Of a DNA stretch of 64,000 bases, positions 7,956 to 16,531 are shown in pieces. Each line of letters begins with the position of its first letter. Position 1 is the stretch's first letter. The stretch lies in assembly GCF_024539815.1 (NCBI RefSeq), contig NZ_JAHHIU010000088.1:34992-98991 (forward strand), written 5' to 3'. A model generated the notes under the pieces. That model was not told the origin of the DNA and did not search any database. It saw nothing but the letters and a program-made list of their open reading frames with translations. The translations under genes and the position numbers were made by a program. This DNA comes from Streptomyces hayashii. GTDB lineage: Bacteria > Actinomycetota > Actinomycetes > Streptomycetales > Streptomycetaceae.

Positions 7956-8711
7956 GTGGCCCTGAACAACACTTACGACGCGAGGCTGGTCCAGCAGGAG
8001 ACCGCTGTGGGAGCGGGCGTTCAGATCCTGTTGCTGGCCCTGCTCGGCACGGCGATCGGCATGGGGCCGGCGGGCTGGGTGACCGGTCTCGTCTTCGCCA
8101 TCGCCACCTGGGCGGTTCTCTCCCGGGCGCTGCACCGCTCCAGCCTGCGCACGTTCGGGCCGGCCAACCGGGTCACCCTCGGCCGCGCGACGCTGGTCGG
8201 CGGAGTGACCGCACTGGTCGCGGACTCCTTCGAGAGCACGCCCCCGGTGACGCTGCTGGTCGGTCTGACGGCCGTGGCCCTGATCCTGGACGGCGTCGAC
8301 GGCAAGGTCGCCCGCCGCACCAACACCTCGACGGCACTGGGCGCGCGCTTCGACATGGAGGTCGACGCCTTCCTGATCCTGGTGCTCAGCGTGTACGTCT
8401 CGACGGCGCTGGGCCCCTGGGTCCTGCTGATCGGCGGCATGCGCTACGCGTTCGTCGCCGCGGCCCGCGTCGCGCCCTGGCTCAACGCCCCGCTCCCCCC
8501 GAGCACCGCCCGCAAGACGGTCGCCGCGCTGCAGGGCGTCCTGCTGCTCCTGGCCGGCTCCGAACTGCTGCCCTACGCCGCCACCTTCGCCGTGGTGCTG
8601 CTGGCGCTCGGCTCGCTGGTGTGGTCGTTCGGCCGGGACGTGCTGTGGCTGTGGCGGACCTCGCGGACGGTGACCGAACTCCCGACGGAAGCCGTACTGG
8701 AACTCGTGTAG
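7956..8711 (+). CDS. CDP-alcohol phosphatidyltransferase family membrane enzyme
   Basis: 251-residue membrane protein. The complete CDP-alcohol transferase signature D-x2-DG-x2-AR-x8-G-x3-D-x3-D is present near residue 110 (DGVDGKVARR, then GARFDMEVD), which binds the metal and the CDP-linked donor. Several hydrophobic spans flank it. The GTG at 7956 is chosen because GGAGGA lies seven nt upstream; an earlier in-frame start lacks a ribosome site. It is divergent from the MDR dehydrogenase with about 108 nt between them, so a link to the preceding cluster (attaching a polar head to a lipid) is reasonable but inferred. Confidence 0.85.
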   Translation: MALNNTYDARLVQQETAVGAGVQILLLALLGTAIGMGPAGWVTGLVFAIATWAVLSRALHRSSLRTFGPANRVTLGRATLVGGVTALVADSFESTPPVTLLVGLTAVALILDGVDGKVARRTNTSTALGARFDMEVDAFLILVLSVYVSTALGPWVLLIGGMRYAFVAAARVAPWLNAPLPPSTARKTVAALQGVLLLLAGSELLPYAATFAVVLLALGSLVWSFGRDVLWLWRTSRTVTELPTEAVLELV

Positions 8712-8760
8712 TCGACTCCCGGCGGGGAACCGTTCGCCCAGGCGGACGGTCGTCCGATCG

Positions 8761-8793
8761 AAAGGGCCCGGTCCCTCGACGAACCGGGCCTTT
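8761..8793. terminator. bidirectional hairpin terminator
   Basis: AAAGGGCCCGGT at 8761-8772 is mirrored by AACCGGGCCTTT at 8782-8793, giving a GC-rich stem flanked by A and T runs. It lies between the convergent ends of the CDP-alcohol transferase and the ABC permease and could serve both. Confidence 0.75.
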
Positions 8794-8848
8794 CGGCTGT
8801 TCACGCCCGGCGCGGAGGCAGCGCCAACGCCCGCCGCGGTCGCCCCGA

Positions 8849-10663
8849 TCACACCGGCTCGGCTTGCGGCGACTGCTGTCTTGCGGTCGGCTCCTTTGCC
8901 GCACGACGCCGACGAGACCGCACGGACCCTCGGGATCGCGGTGCGCGCCTCGGCGGTCTCAGCAGACCGGGCGCCGTCACCGCCAGGGCGCCCAGGAGAG
9001 CGAGAACCGCGGCGGGAGCGAGGACCGCCCAGGGAGCGCGTTCGGCGTAGGGCTGGTTCTCCGCCAGGAGCAGACCCCACTCGGGGGACGGCGGCTGGGC
9101 GCCGAGACCGAGAAAGCCCAGGGAGGCCAGGGCCAGGGCGACGCCGGGCAGCCGCAGCAGGGCGTGACGCGCCACCGGCGGCAGGACGGCGGGCAGGAGT
9201 TCGCTCCTCAGCACATACCAGGGACCCGCGCCGAGGGCCCGGGTGGCGGCGAGATGGACGGTGGCCCGTTCCTGCCGCAGCAGCGCCGAGGCGTGCGCGG
9301 CGAGCGGCGCCCACGCAACGACCGTCACGGCCAGGACCGGCGTCGTCGGGCCGCTGCCCCGCACCGCGGCGACCAGGAGCGCCGCGAGCACCGGCGGCAC
9401 GGCGTTGACGGTGTCGACGAGCGGCCCGGACAACCGGGGCGCCAGAGCGAGCAGCACCCCGGCGGCCAGGGCGATCGCGCTGATGACGAAGGAGAGCGTC
9501 AGCGTGTCCAGGGCGCCGTGCGCGACCCGGGCGAGCAGGTCCCGGCCGAGGGCGTCCGTGCCGAACGGGTGCGCCGCGGATGGGGACAGGAGACGGTCGC
9601 CGGTGTCCAGGGCCAGCGGGTCGCGGGGCAGACCGAGGCCGACGACGACGAGCAGCAGGATGCCGTAGAGGAGCGGCGGGAACCTGCGGGCGGCCGGCGC
9701 CGGCCGGTGCAGTGTGTGCAGGGCCCCGTCGCGCAGGGCGGGCCCGACGAGCATCCGGACGGCGAGCCGGGCCACGCCGGTGGCGACGGCGGCGAGGCCG
9801 ACGAGCGCGAGGGCTCCGGCCTGCAAAACGGGCAGATCCTGAGCGATCGCCGCCTGCAGCGCGCTACGGCCGAGGCCGGGGATGTCGAAGATCTGCTCCA
9901 CGGCGACCGACCCGCCGGTCAGCCCCACCACGAACAGCCCGACGTTGGGCAGCAGGGCGGGCACGCACCGGCGCAGCGCCTTACGGGCGATGCTCCGGCC
10001 GGGCAGTCCGCGCGCGGCGGCGGCCGACGCCCAGGGTTCGGCGAACGCCGACGGCAACTGCTCGTCCAGGAGCCGCCCGAGGACCGCACCGGCCGGCAGG
10101 CCGAGGGCCAGCGCGGGCAGCACCGTCCACTGCGGGCCGTACCAGCCGAGGGCCGGCAGCCACCCCCACTGCACGCCGACCACCGTCGCGAGGACGGACG
10201 CGAGGAGGAACTCCGGCAGCGCGGCGAGCACGGCGGAGCCGGAGCCGCCGGCGGGCCGGCCCGCCGACCGCCGCCACGCGCCGAGGAACAGGGTGCGGGC
10301 GCACACACCGGCCGCCACCACCAGGGCCACCGTCATCGCCGCCGCCATCAGCAGCAGCGACACGCCCAACGCCTCCAGCACGCCTGGCAGGACGTCGGCG
10401 CCGGAGACCCAGGAGTGTCCGGCGTCCCCGCGTGCCAACCCCGCGAGCCACCGCCACAGCACACGCGCCGGGCCGTCGTCCAGGCCGAGCCGGTCGCGGA
10501 TGTCGGCGAGCACCTCCGGCGAGGGATCGCGATCGGCGGACCGCGCCTTCAGCACGGTGAGCGCCGGGTCGGTCCGCGAGAGCCAGGGCAGTAGCCCGAT
10601 CCCGCACACCAGCAGCACTCCCAGTACGGCACGCCACAGCAGCGCGCCCATCCTGCTCCGCAT
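8849..10663 (-). CDS. fused DppB-DppC-type ABC transporter permease (peptide/nickel family)
   Basis: 604 residues, about twice the length of one permease. The first half resembles DppB/NikB (VEQIFDIPGLGRSALQAAI near residue 255), the second half DppC/NikC (HPFGTDALGRDLLARVAHGA near 370, later PPSPEWGLLL). Both inner-membrane subunits of a dipeptide/nickel importer are therefore on one chain. An alternative ATG at 10651 has a closer purine-rich site. It follows the binding-protein gene by four nt. No ABC ATPase gene is in the operon; the hairpin at 8761 follows, so the energising subunit must be encoded elsewhere. Confidence 0.87.
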   Translation of the reverse strand: MRSRMGALLWRAVLGVLLVCGIGLLPWLSRTDPALTVLKARSADRDPSPEVLADIRDRLGLDDGPARVLWRWLAGLARGDAGHSWVSGADVLPGVLEALGVSLLLMAAAMTVALVVAAGVCARTLFLGAWRRSAGRPAGGSGSAVLAALPEFLLASVLATVVGVQWGWLPALGWYGPQWTVLPALALGLPAGAVLGRLLDEQLPSAFAEPWASAAAARGLPGRSIARKALRRCVPALLPNVGLFVVGLTGGSVAVEQIFDIPGLGRSALQAAIAQDLPVLQAGALALVGLAAVATGVARLAVRMLVGPALRDGALHTLHRPAPAARRFPPLLYGILLLVVVGLGLPRDPLALDTGDRLLSPSAAHPFGTDALGRDLLARVAHGALDTLTLSFVISAIALAAGVLLALAPRLSGPLVDTVNAVPPVLAALLVAAVRGSGPTTPVLAVTVVAWAPLAAHASALLRQERATVHLAATRALGAGPWYVLRSELLPAVLPPVARHALLRLPGVALALASLGFLGLGAQPPSPEWGLLLAENQPYAERAPWAVLAPAAVLALLGALAVTAPGLLRPPRRAPRSRGSVRSRRRRAAKEPTARQQSPQAEPV

Positions 10664-10667
10664 GCCG

Positions 10668-12272
10668 TCAGCGCCTGGTCCCGGCGCCGACGAGGGTCCG
10701 CTCGTAGGGATCGGGCAACACGCCGCCGACCTTCGCCGCGACGCCGGTGATGATGCGCTGGTGGACCAGCGGGACCACTGCGTCGCTGCCCAGGATCACG
10801 GCCTCGGCGGCCATGGCGGCGTCCTGCCGCTCGTCGGCGTCCGACGCCGCCTGCGCCTTCCCGACGGCCCGGTCGACGTCCGGGTGGCAGAGCCGGGCGA
10901 GGTTGTAGCCGCCGTCGCAGGTGAAGTCCCCGGCGAGGACCGAGACGGGGTCACCGGTGTCCAGGAGGCTGTTGCGTGCGCCGACGAACGCGTCGAACCT
11001 GCCGGCGAGGGCGTCGCTCTCCACCCTTGAGTACTCGCGCACCTCCAGCTTCACCTTGAAACCGGCCTTCTCCAACTGCTGCTTCAACACCTGTGCGACT
11101 TCAGGGAGTTCGGGCCGGTTGTCGTAGGTGGCCAGGGTGACGGAGGCGCCGCCGGGAGCGACCGCCCGCGCTCGCCCGGCAGGCCGGACGCGCTTGCCCT
11201 GCGCCCAGGTGACGGCCGGGCCGTAGATCCCGGCGGCGGCGTCGGCGTGCCCCTCGTACACACCCTCGGCGAGGACGGAGGCGTCGACGGCGGCGCGTGC
11301 GGCGGCACGCAGGGCCGGGTCCTTGAAGACACCCGAACTCGCGTTGAGGTGAAGGCTGGTGGTGCGGGTCGTGGCGGTCTCGCGGCGGGTGCCGGCGTCG
11401 AGGGTGGCGGCCTGGGCGACGGGTATCGCTTCGGCGATGTCCACCTGTCCGGTGCGCAGGGCGTTGGCCCGGGCGGCGCCGTCGGCGACGAAGCGCACGT
11501 CGATGCCCGAGGCCTGGGCGCGGCCGCCCCAGTAGTCGTCGAAGCGGTCGAGGCCGGCGGCGCCGGTCCCGGCCACCCGGGTGATCTCGAAGGGGCCGGT
11601 GGCGGTGCCGACCGGATCGACAGCGTCCTTCTTGCCGTTCCCGTTGCCGTTCCCGTTCCTGTTCCCGTACGCCTTCGGCGAGAGGACGACGAGACTCGGG
11701 CTGGACAGGCGCAGCGGCAGGACGGGGTCGGGGGCGGCGGTGGTGATGCGTACGCCTGCGCCTCCCGCAGCCTTCGCCGTGAGGGTGACTCCGGCCAGGG
11801 CGGCCGGGGCGGGCCTGGCCTCACCGGCCCGGGCGAGGGAGGCGGCGACGGCGGCGGGCGTGACGTCCGTGCCGTCCTGGAAGACGGCCTCGCGCAGGGT
11901 GAACAGCCAGGTGCGGTCGTCCTCGCGCCGCCAGGACGCGGCCAGCGCGGGAACGGCGGAGCCGTTGCCGTCGAGCGCGGTCAGCCCCTCGGTGACGCCG
12001 AGACGGCTGAGGATCGTCGCGTCGGCCCCGTACGGGGAGAGGTTCTCGGTGGGCGGGAATGCGAGCGCGACCCTCAGACGGGAGCCGCCGCCCGCTCCGG
12101 AGGCCTTGTCTTCGCCGTCACCGCCGCCGGAGCCGGACGAGGCGAAGCAGCCGGCGAGGAGCGGCGCGAGGCAGAGGAAGGCGAGAACACGGGGACGACG
12201 GGGACGGAAACTACGGAGACCGCGCCGGCCCCTGGGACTGTGCGAACTACGCGGACCCCGCGGGAAGTACAT
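10668..12272 (-). CDS. ABC transporter substrate-binding lipoprotein (peptide/nickel, SBP_bac_5 type)
   Basis: 534 residues with an Arg-rich N-region, a hydrophobic stretch and the lipobox LLAGC (Cys about residue 42), so it is anchored outside the membrane. The body matches DppA/NikA binding proteins (ENLSPYGADATILSRLGVTEGL, later GPFEITRVAGTG and YWGG). A short NRNGNGNGNGKK insert arises from a 6-nt repeat. It lies four nt from the acetyltransferase stop and four nt before the fused permease, forming one transcription unit. The ligand (peptide, nickel or a metallophore) cannot be told from sequence alone. Confidence 0.87.
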   Translation of the reverse strand: MYFPRGPRSSHSPRGRRGLRSFRPRRPRVLAFLCLAPLLAGCFASSGSGGGDGEDKASGAGGGSRLRVALAFPPTENLSPYGADATILSRLGVTEGLTALDGNGSAVPALAASWRREDDRTWLFTLREAVFQDGTDVTPAAVAASLARAGEARPAPAALAGVTLTAKAAGGAGVRITTAAPDPVLPLRLSSPSLVVLSPKAYGNRNGNGNGNGKKDAVDPVGTATGPFEITRVAGTGAAGLDRFDDYWGGRAQASGIDVRFVADGAARANALRTGQVDIAEAIPVAQAATLDAGTRRETATTRTTSLHLNASSGVFKDPALRAAARAAVDASVLAEGVYEGHADAAAGIYGPAVTWAQGKRVRPAGRARAVAPGGASVTLATYDNRPELPEVAQVLKQQLEKAGFKVKLEVREYSRVESDALAGRFDAFVGARNSLLDTGDPVSVLAGDFTCDGGYNLARLCHPDVDRAVGKAQAASDADERQDAAMAAEAVILGSDAVVPLVHQRIITGVAAKVGGVLPDPYERTLVGAGTRR

Positions 12273-12276
12273 GGAG

Positions 12277-13002
12277 TCACCGGTCTGTGCGAGGGGGGTG
12301 GAGGGCAGGAGAGGAGACGGGAAGGTGGACCCCGGGAGTGAGGTCGGCGGGGGCGACAGCGGGTGCGGGGGTGTGGGCCTGCGTGCCGGTCGCGGTCGCG
12401 GTCGCGGTCGCGGTGACGTACGGGAGGGCGAGAGGGACGTCGAAGTGCACGATGCCCTGACCGCCGTCCGCCTCCTCGCGTTCGTCGTGCACGACGGTGC
12501 CGAGCGACCGCCAGAACGCCTCGGCGCCCTCGACGGCGGGATCGGTGTGCAGATAGACGGAGCGGTAGCCGCCGTCCGCGGCCGCGAAGGCGAGCAGTTC
12601 GGCGACCAGCCGCCGGGCGAGGCCGCGCCGCCGGTGTTCGCGCCGGACGTAGACGCGGCGCAACTGGGCGGTCGTTCCGGGCGGATAGCGCTCGGCGACG
12701 TGACGCGGGTTCGGCGGGTGCACGGGGCCGCGGGAGTCGAGGGCGGCGGTGGCGACGACCTCGCCCTTCCGGCCCTTCCCTCCGCGCCCCCCGTTCCCTC
12801 CGCGCCGGCCGTTCCCTCCGTCGAGCGCGACCAGCAGGGTGTGGCGTTCCGGGGCGAGGTAGGCGGCGGAGGGATCGATGATGTCGCCGTGCCAGTGGGG
12901 CACGTAGCCGCTGCCGAAATCGCGGTAGACGGTGTCGAGCATGACGGCTCGGGCGCCGTCCAGGTCCTCGGGGCCCGCAGGCCTGATGCAGTAGTTACGC
13001 AC
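12277..13002 (-). CDS. GNAT-family N-acetyltransferase
   Basis: 241 residues from a GTG at 13002, where the fold begins (VRNYCIRPAGPEDLDGAR). The acetyl-CoA binding motif A is visible as [19 protein letters not shown] near residue 125 (R-x-x-G-x-G/A type). A Gly/Arg-rich loop (GNGRRGGNGGRGGKG) and a Thr-Ala repeat tail come from simple repeats in the DNA. It is the first gene of the binding-protein/permease operon, so its substrate may be the imported compound. No strong ribosome site precedes the GTG; a longer N-terminal form is possible. Confidence 0.78.
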   Translation of the reverse strand: MRNYCIRPAGPEDLDGARAVMLDTVYRDFGSGYVPHWHGDIIDPSAAYLAPERHTLLVALDGGNGRRGGNGGRGGKGRKGEVVATAALDSRGPVHPPNPRHVAERYPPGTTAQLRRVYVRREHRRRGLARRLVAELLAFAAADGGYRSVYLHTDPAVEGAEAFWRSLGTVVHDEREEADGGQGIVHFDVPLALPYVTATATATATGTQAHTPAPAVAPADLTPGVHLPVSSPALHPPRTDR

Positions 13003-13096
13003 TTGCAAATCATATGCAGCAAGCGCGACAAGTTGATCATTGGATCGCCACTCCCGGGTTCGACGGAGATCACGAGGGACCCCCAATCTAGCCATA

Positions 13097-13111
13097 TGAT
13101 ATTCATTTTCA
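13097..13111. promoter_or_regulatory. candidate Zur/Fur-type operator
   Basis: TGATATTCATTTTCA matches the actinobacterial Zur-box pattern TGAAAATGATTTTCA at 12 of 15 positions and is unusually AT-rich for this DNA. It lies between the acetyltransferase/ABC operon (minus) and the decayed ATPase gene (plus). A second CATATGAT element occurs inverted near 13010-13017. Zinc- or nickel-responsive control of the importer is inferred. Confidence 0.4.
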
Positions 13112-13127
13112 ATAAGGCGATGTCGTG

Positions 13128-13440
13128 ATGCGCGTCGCATTCACAGCGAAGGACGGCAGCGGCGAGACCACCCTGTCTGCCCTGTTCGCACGGCACTTGG
13201 CGCGGTCGGGCGCCAACGCCCCGGCCGTGGACGGCGACGTCAACCAGCACCGCTCGCCACGCACGCGGGCGGCACCCCCCGCCCTGCCGGGCTCCACCCG
13301 CCACAGGCCCAGGACCGCGCAGCCACCAGGCAGGGTTTGGCCGCGCGGCCCCTGACCGCACACCTGGGTGACATCGAGTACCCGCTCCGCAGCGGTGAGC
13401 CGCGCACCGCCTCACGTGCGGCCAGGGTCAGGGCGCCACG
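13128..13440 (+). pseudogene. decayed MinD/ArsA-like P-loop ATPase gene
   Basis: The reading frame from ATG 13128 starts MRVAFTAKDGSGETTLSALF, like the actinobacterial ATPases that begin MRVAFVGKGGSGKTT, but the Walker A Lys is Glu and the second Gly pair is altered. After VDGDVNQH (intact proteins: VDADINQH) similarity stops and the frame ends at 13355; the next recognisable block, HLGDIEYPLRSGEP, is in another frame (around 13357-13400). This is a remnant with at least one frameshift and a large C-terminal loss. It sits directly beside the Zur-like site, which suggests the intact gene belonged to the metal-linked importer set. Confidence 0.6.
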
Positions 13441-13502
13441 GAGGGGCGTTGCGGGTGGGCGTGACGGCCCGTCCGCTCACCGCCGGAGGACGGCCGCCCT
13501 GC

Positions 13503-14042
13503 TCACCTCAGCCCGCTCGCATCGAGGAGACGCACCAGGTCCTTTCGCCCGTAGCCGAGGAGTGCGGCCCGATGGGCGGCCGTCAGCATCAGATGCGCGA
13601 CGCTCTGCGCCCCGCAGCCGTCCCGGTCGTCCGCGAGCCATTCGTCCGGCTTCTCGATGCCGAGGCTGTTCATCACGAGGCCGTGTACCCGGCGGATCTC
13701 CGCGACCGTGTCGGACACGGCTCCCAGAAGGGTGGCGCCGGGGCGCTCACAGGTGAGGGCGAAGCAGCCCCGGTCGACCGGTTCGCAACCGCTGGGCGGA
13801 CGGGTGCGCAGGCGCTCGTACCGTTCGTCTCCGAATCCGCCGTCGCCGAACTCGTCGTGGACCAGCACGAACCGGTGGAACCCCGCAGGCGTCGGCGGAG
13901 GCGGGGGCGTGTACTCCCAGCCGGCGTCTTCGTGCACCAGTCGCCGTACCTCTTCCTCGTCGGCCGAGGTGACCATGAACCCCGTCTCGGTGTCGTGCCC
14001 GGTGATCGTGCCGTCGGCGTTGCGCTGGATGTGCAGGCTCAT
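13503..14042 (-). CDS. hypothetical protein
   Basis: 179 residues with no family I recognise. It is acidic and soluble, with no signal peptide or membrane span. The start (MSLHIQRNADGTITGHDTETGFMV) looks like a small beta sheet; a Pro run (YTPPPPPTPAGFH) near residue 45 separates it from a second part containing CEPVDRGCFALTCERPG and a Leu-rich helical C-terminus. GGGGGCGAC precedes the ATG. It stands alone between the pseudogene and a repeat-bounded hydrolase. Codon bias is normal for the window, so it is likely expressed. Confidence 0.65.
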   Translation of the reverse strand: MSLHIQRNADGTITGHDTETGFMVTSADEEEVRRLVHEDAGWEYTPPPPPTPAGFHRFVLVHDEFGDGGFGDERYERLRTRPPSGCEPVDRGCFALTCERPGATLLGAVSDTVAEIRRVHGLVMNSLGIEKPDEWLADDRDGCGAQSVAHLMLTAAHRAALLGYGRKDLVRLLDASGLR

Positions 14043-14155
14043 GTCGCCCCCGTGGTCGTCGTGAACGGGAGTGATCCCGTCACCCGCACAACGGTCCGCG
14101 CGGCCGGCCCGTGCCCGGTCGACGACACATCACTCGATCGTGTGAACGAATCCCT

Positions 14156-14235
14156 CGCTCACCGCTCACCGCTCACCGCTCACCGCTCACCGCTCACCGC
14201 TCACCCTCCGCCGTCCGCCGTCCGCCGTCCGCCAT
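14156..14235. repeat. heptanucleotide tandem repeats
   Basis: Seven perfect copies of CGCTCAC (14156-14204) are followed by three copies of CCGCCGT and a degenerate one. The repeats run into the 3' end of the alpha/beta hydrolase and supply its stop codon and its last residues (RRTADGGG). Confidence 0.9.
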
Positions 14236-15070
14236 CCAGGAACTCCGTCACCGCCGCCACGAAGCGCTCGGGATCGTCCCGCCACGGAAAGTGCCCCGCG
14301 CCGGGCTGCACGACGAACTCGGCCTCCGGGAAGAGCCCGGCGAACTCCCGCATGACGCGCGGCGGCGCGCCCAGGTCGCCTTCGCCTGCGAGGAGCAGGA
14401 CCGGGGACGGGAAGGCGGCGAGGCGGTCGCGGGTGGCGGCCGGTGTGAAGGCGCCGTCCGCGGCGTACGCGGCCGCCGCCTCCTGGTTCTTCTCCTTCTC
14501 CCCGGCCGCGTCGAAAGCCTGGGCGTCTTCGTCCCACCGTGCGTGGAAGAAGGGCGCGACGAGCTGCCAGGAGTCGGCCGTGGCCCGACCGGAGGTGATC
14601 GCCTCCAGGGCGGCGTAAGCGGGGGCGAACCACGGCTCGTCGCGACGCAGACGTGCGGTCGCCAACCGGTCCTCGGCGGTGATCTCCAGGCCTGCCGCGT
14701 ACACGCTCGGGGTGATCAGCAGCAGACGGGCCACGCGATCCGGGTGGCGGGCGGCGTACAGGAGTGCCAGGTTGGCCCCCGCGGAGTGCGCGAGCAGGTC
14801 GATCCGGTCGAGCCCGAGGTGCACGCGCAGCGCCTCGACGTCGTCGACCTGGCGGTCGCAGCGGTACGAGGCCGGGTCCGCGGGGGCCGCCGACTCGCCG
14901 GCGCCCCGGGGGTCCAGCCCGATGAGCCGCCGGCGGGAAGCGAGTCCGCCGAGGTCGCCCAGGTAGGCGGCGGACTGCATGGGGCCGCCGGGCAGGCAGA
15001 TCAGGGGCGGCCCGTCCCCCGCGCCGTGGTGGGCGAGGCGGGTCCCGTCGGGGGCGGTGAAGGTCGGCAT
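14201..15070 (-). CDS. alpha/beta hydrolase
   Basis: 289 residues. The oxyanion region CLPGGPMQS is near residue 27, the nucleophile elbow is LLAHSAGAN (Ser about 96), the acid is in LLLAGEGDLG and the His in PGAGHFPW near 266, so the catalytic triad is complete. The proline-iminopeptidase/epoxide-hydrolase-like architecture does not fix the substrate. ATG 15070 has GAGG eight nt upstream and begins the first strand. The stop lies inside the heptamer repeat tract, so repeat copy-number change would alter the C-terminus. Confidence 0.83.
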   Translation of the reverse strand: MPTFTAPDGTRLAHHGAGDGPPLICLPGGPMQSAAYLGDLGGLASRRRLIGLDPRGAGESAAPADPASYRCDRQVDDVEALRVHLGLDRIDLLAHSAGANLALLYAARHPDRVARLLLITPSVYAAGLEITAEDRLATARLRRDEPWFAPAYAALEAITSGRATADSWQLVAPFFHARWDEDAQAFDAAGEKEKNQEAAAAYAADGAFTPAATRDRLAAFPSPVLLLAGEGDLGAPPRVMREFAGLFPEAEFVVQPGAGHFPWRDDPERFVAAVTEFLDGGRRTADGGG

Positions 15071-15154
15071 GGGGAGATCCTCACAAGGGGGCCCGCGAGG
15101 AGCAACCGAGCCGGTTCCCGCATGCCGTGCGCGCCGGGATCCCACCGGGCCGGG

Positions 15155-16090
15155 TCATGCCTTGTCCACGACCCAGTTGGGTTCGCCGCGTTTGACGGCC
15201 GCGAGGTCGGAGCCGACCGAGTGGAGCCCGATGGCGTACATGCCGTCGTCCTCCGTCTTTCCCGGCGCCCAGGAGCTGTAGGCGAGCGAAGCGTTCTTCG
15301 CCATCTGATGCGCGGTCGCCGCGAACCGCTCAGGGACCTGGTACGGGACGGCCCCGGGCGCCGTGGGGCCCTGCTTGCGGCGCACCACCCATCGGCAGTC
15401 GGGGAACCGTGCCGGATCGGCGAGGTGGAGCTGGCGCAGCGCCGTGCCGAGGGCGGAATGGCACGGATCGGTGTCCCTCCACCACATGGTGCACAGCCCT
15501 GCGTCCGGGTAGAGATCCGCGTACCGGGTGATGAGTTCCCGGGCTCTGGGGACGTCGATCTTCGCCTGCCGCCAGTCCAGTTCGAGGTGCAGGTTTTCCG
15601 GGACGATGCCGAGGGGACCGCAAGCCGCCTTGAGTTCCCTGTCCCGGGCTTTGGCGAAGGCCTTCGGGCTCATGGGGGTGAGATGTCCGTAGCCCTCGCG
15701 ATCCGGGTAGTGACGGCCCCAGTACCGGTTGGACGTCTCGCCGTTCAGCACGTGCCTGATCCTTGAGGCCGATCCGTCCGTGGCGAGGACGACATGTACG
15801 TCCCGCCCGGTGAGTGCGTGATGAGTCAGGATCTTCCAGGCCCACAGCAGGCCGTCGTCCTGATGGGGCTCGAACCAGATGAACGGGCGACCGGTCCGGG
15901 AGACGGGATCGACAGGAGGGAACGAAGCCACGGGATGCACCGTGCCCGCGGATCCCGTGCCGTGCTGCCCCTGCCGGTGACTCGTCGCAGCGGCCATCCA
16001 GGCGGCTGCGGGCGCGGCACTCGCACCCAGTCCGACGGCAGCCGCCGTGCGGAACATCGACCGCCGGGACACCCCAGTCTCTTCGTCCAT
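15155..16090 (-). CDS. exported PIG-L-family deacetylase
   Basis: 311 residues. The N-terminus has a twin-arginine signal (VSRRSMFRTAAAVG, Arg 9-10) and an Ala-rich core, so export by Tat is predicted. The metal-binding motif of the LmbE/PIG-L family appears as PHQDDGLL (normally H-P-D-D) near residue 77, and LATDGSAS follows. Such enzymes remove N-acetyl groups from GlcNAc-type sugars, or cut amides, outside the cell. The start at 16090 precedes the signal peptide directly; an upstream ATG has no ribosome site. It lies 84 nt after the hydrolase start and may be its own unit. Confidence 0.8.
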   Translation of the reverse strand: MDEETGVSRRSMFRTAAAVGLGASAAPAAAWMAAATSHRQGQHGTGSAGTVHPVASFPPVDPVSRTGRPFIWFEPHQDDGLLWAWKILTHHALTGRDVHVVLATDGSASRIRHVLNGETSNRYWGRHYPDREGYGHLTPMSPKAFAKARDRELKAACGPLGIVPENLHLELDWRQAKIDVPRARELITRYADLYPDAGLCTMWWRDTDPCHSALGTALRQLHLADPARFPDCRWVVRRKQGPTAPGAVPYQVPERFAATAHQMAKNASLAYSSWAPGKTEDDGMYAIGLHSVGSDLAAVKRGEPNWVVDKA

Positions 16091-16531
16091 GAAGTCAACA
16101 CCCTTTCCTCTGACGCGCATTAGGAGGGCGTTTCACGCGACGGGGTTGGGCGCTGGACAGATCATGTGATGAAAAACGCACTGAGTGATTCGGGATCACT
16201 GGACGGTGTGCGGCGGAACGGGTGGAGCGGCCTGCGCCGCGAGAACGGGACCGCTTTGCCGGCTTCTTCTGTCCGGGGGCCGTGCGCGGCTCGGCCTCGC
16301 CCTCGCCCACGTCGGCTACCGCGTCCGCACAGGGGTGGTGGGCGCGGGCTCCCGCACCCACGCCCACCGGTCTCCGGCGCCCACCGGTCTCCGGCGCGCC
16401 CACGCTGCCGATTCCGTCCTGCAGCCCCGGGCCCGGGGCTGCAGGACCCTGTCCGCGATCCGCGATCCGCGATCCACGGCCCACGGCCCACGGCCCACGG
16501 CCCACGCTTCACGGCCGCGGGCCGAATCGGC
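16091..16531. other. 440-nt spacer, no gene seen
   Basis: Contains a short inverted repeat AGTGATTCGGGATCACT (about 16182-16198) that could be a terminator or operator, and the heptamer tract listed separately. The open frames across it have repeat-driven composition and no ribosome sites. Confidence 0.5.
16453..16508. repeat. heptanucleotide tandem repeats
   Basis: Three copies of CCGCGAT pass without a break in phase into four copies of CCACGGC plus one variant, all with a 7-nt period, just past the 3' end of the beta-glucosidase gene. Confidence 0.9.

Noticed and set aside
7892..10594. 900-codon plus-strand open frame through the CDP-alcohol transferase and the fused permease
   Set aside because: It spans a terminator and lies in the wrong frame of two well-supported genes; the translated sequence is low-complexity.
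13003..13018. Nur box (TTGCAA-N5-TTGCAA) for nickel control
   Set aside because: Only the first half-site is good (TTGCAA); the second reads ATGCAG, and the element abuts a start codon.
12273..13415. N-terminal extension joining acetyltransferase-region sequence to the ABC binding protein
   Set aside because: The open frame runs through the acetyltransferase gene out of phase; the lipobox signal peptide fixes the binding-protein start near 12272.
14156..14235. CRISPR-like array
   Set aside because: The units are 7 nt in direct tandem with no spacers and no cas genes are present.
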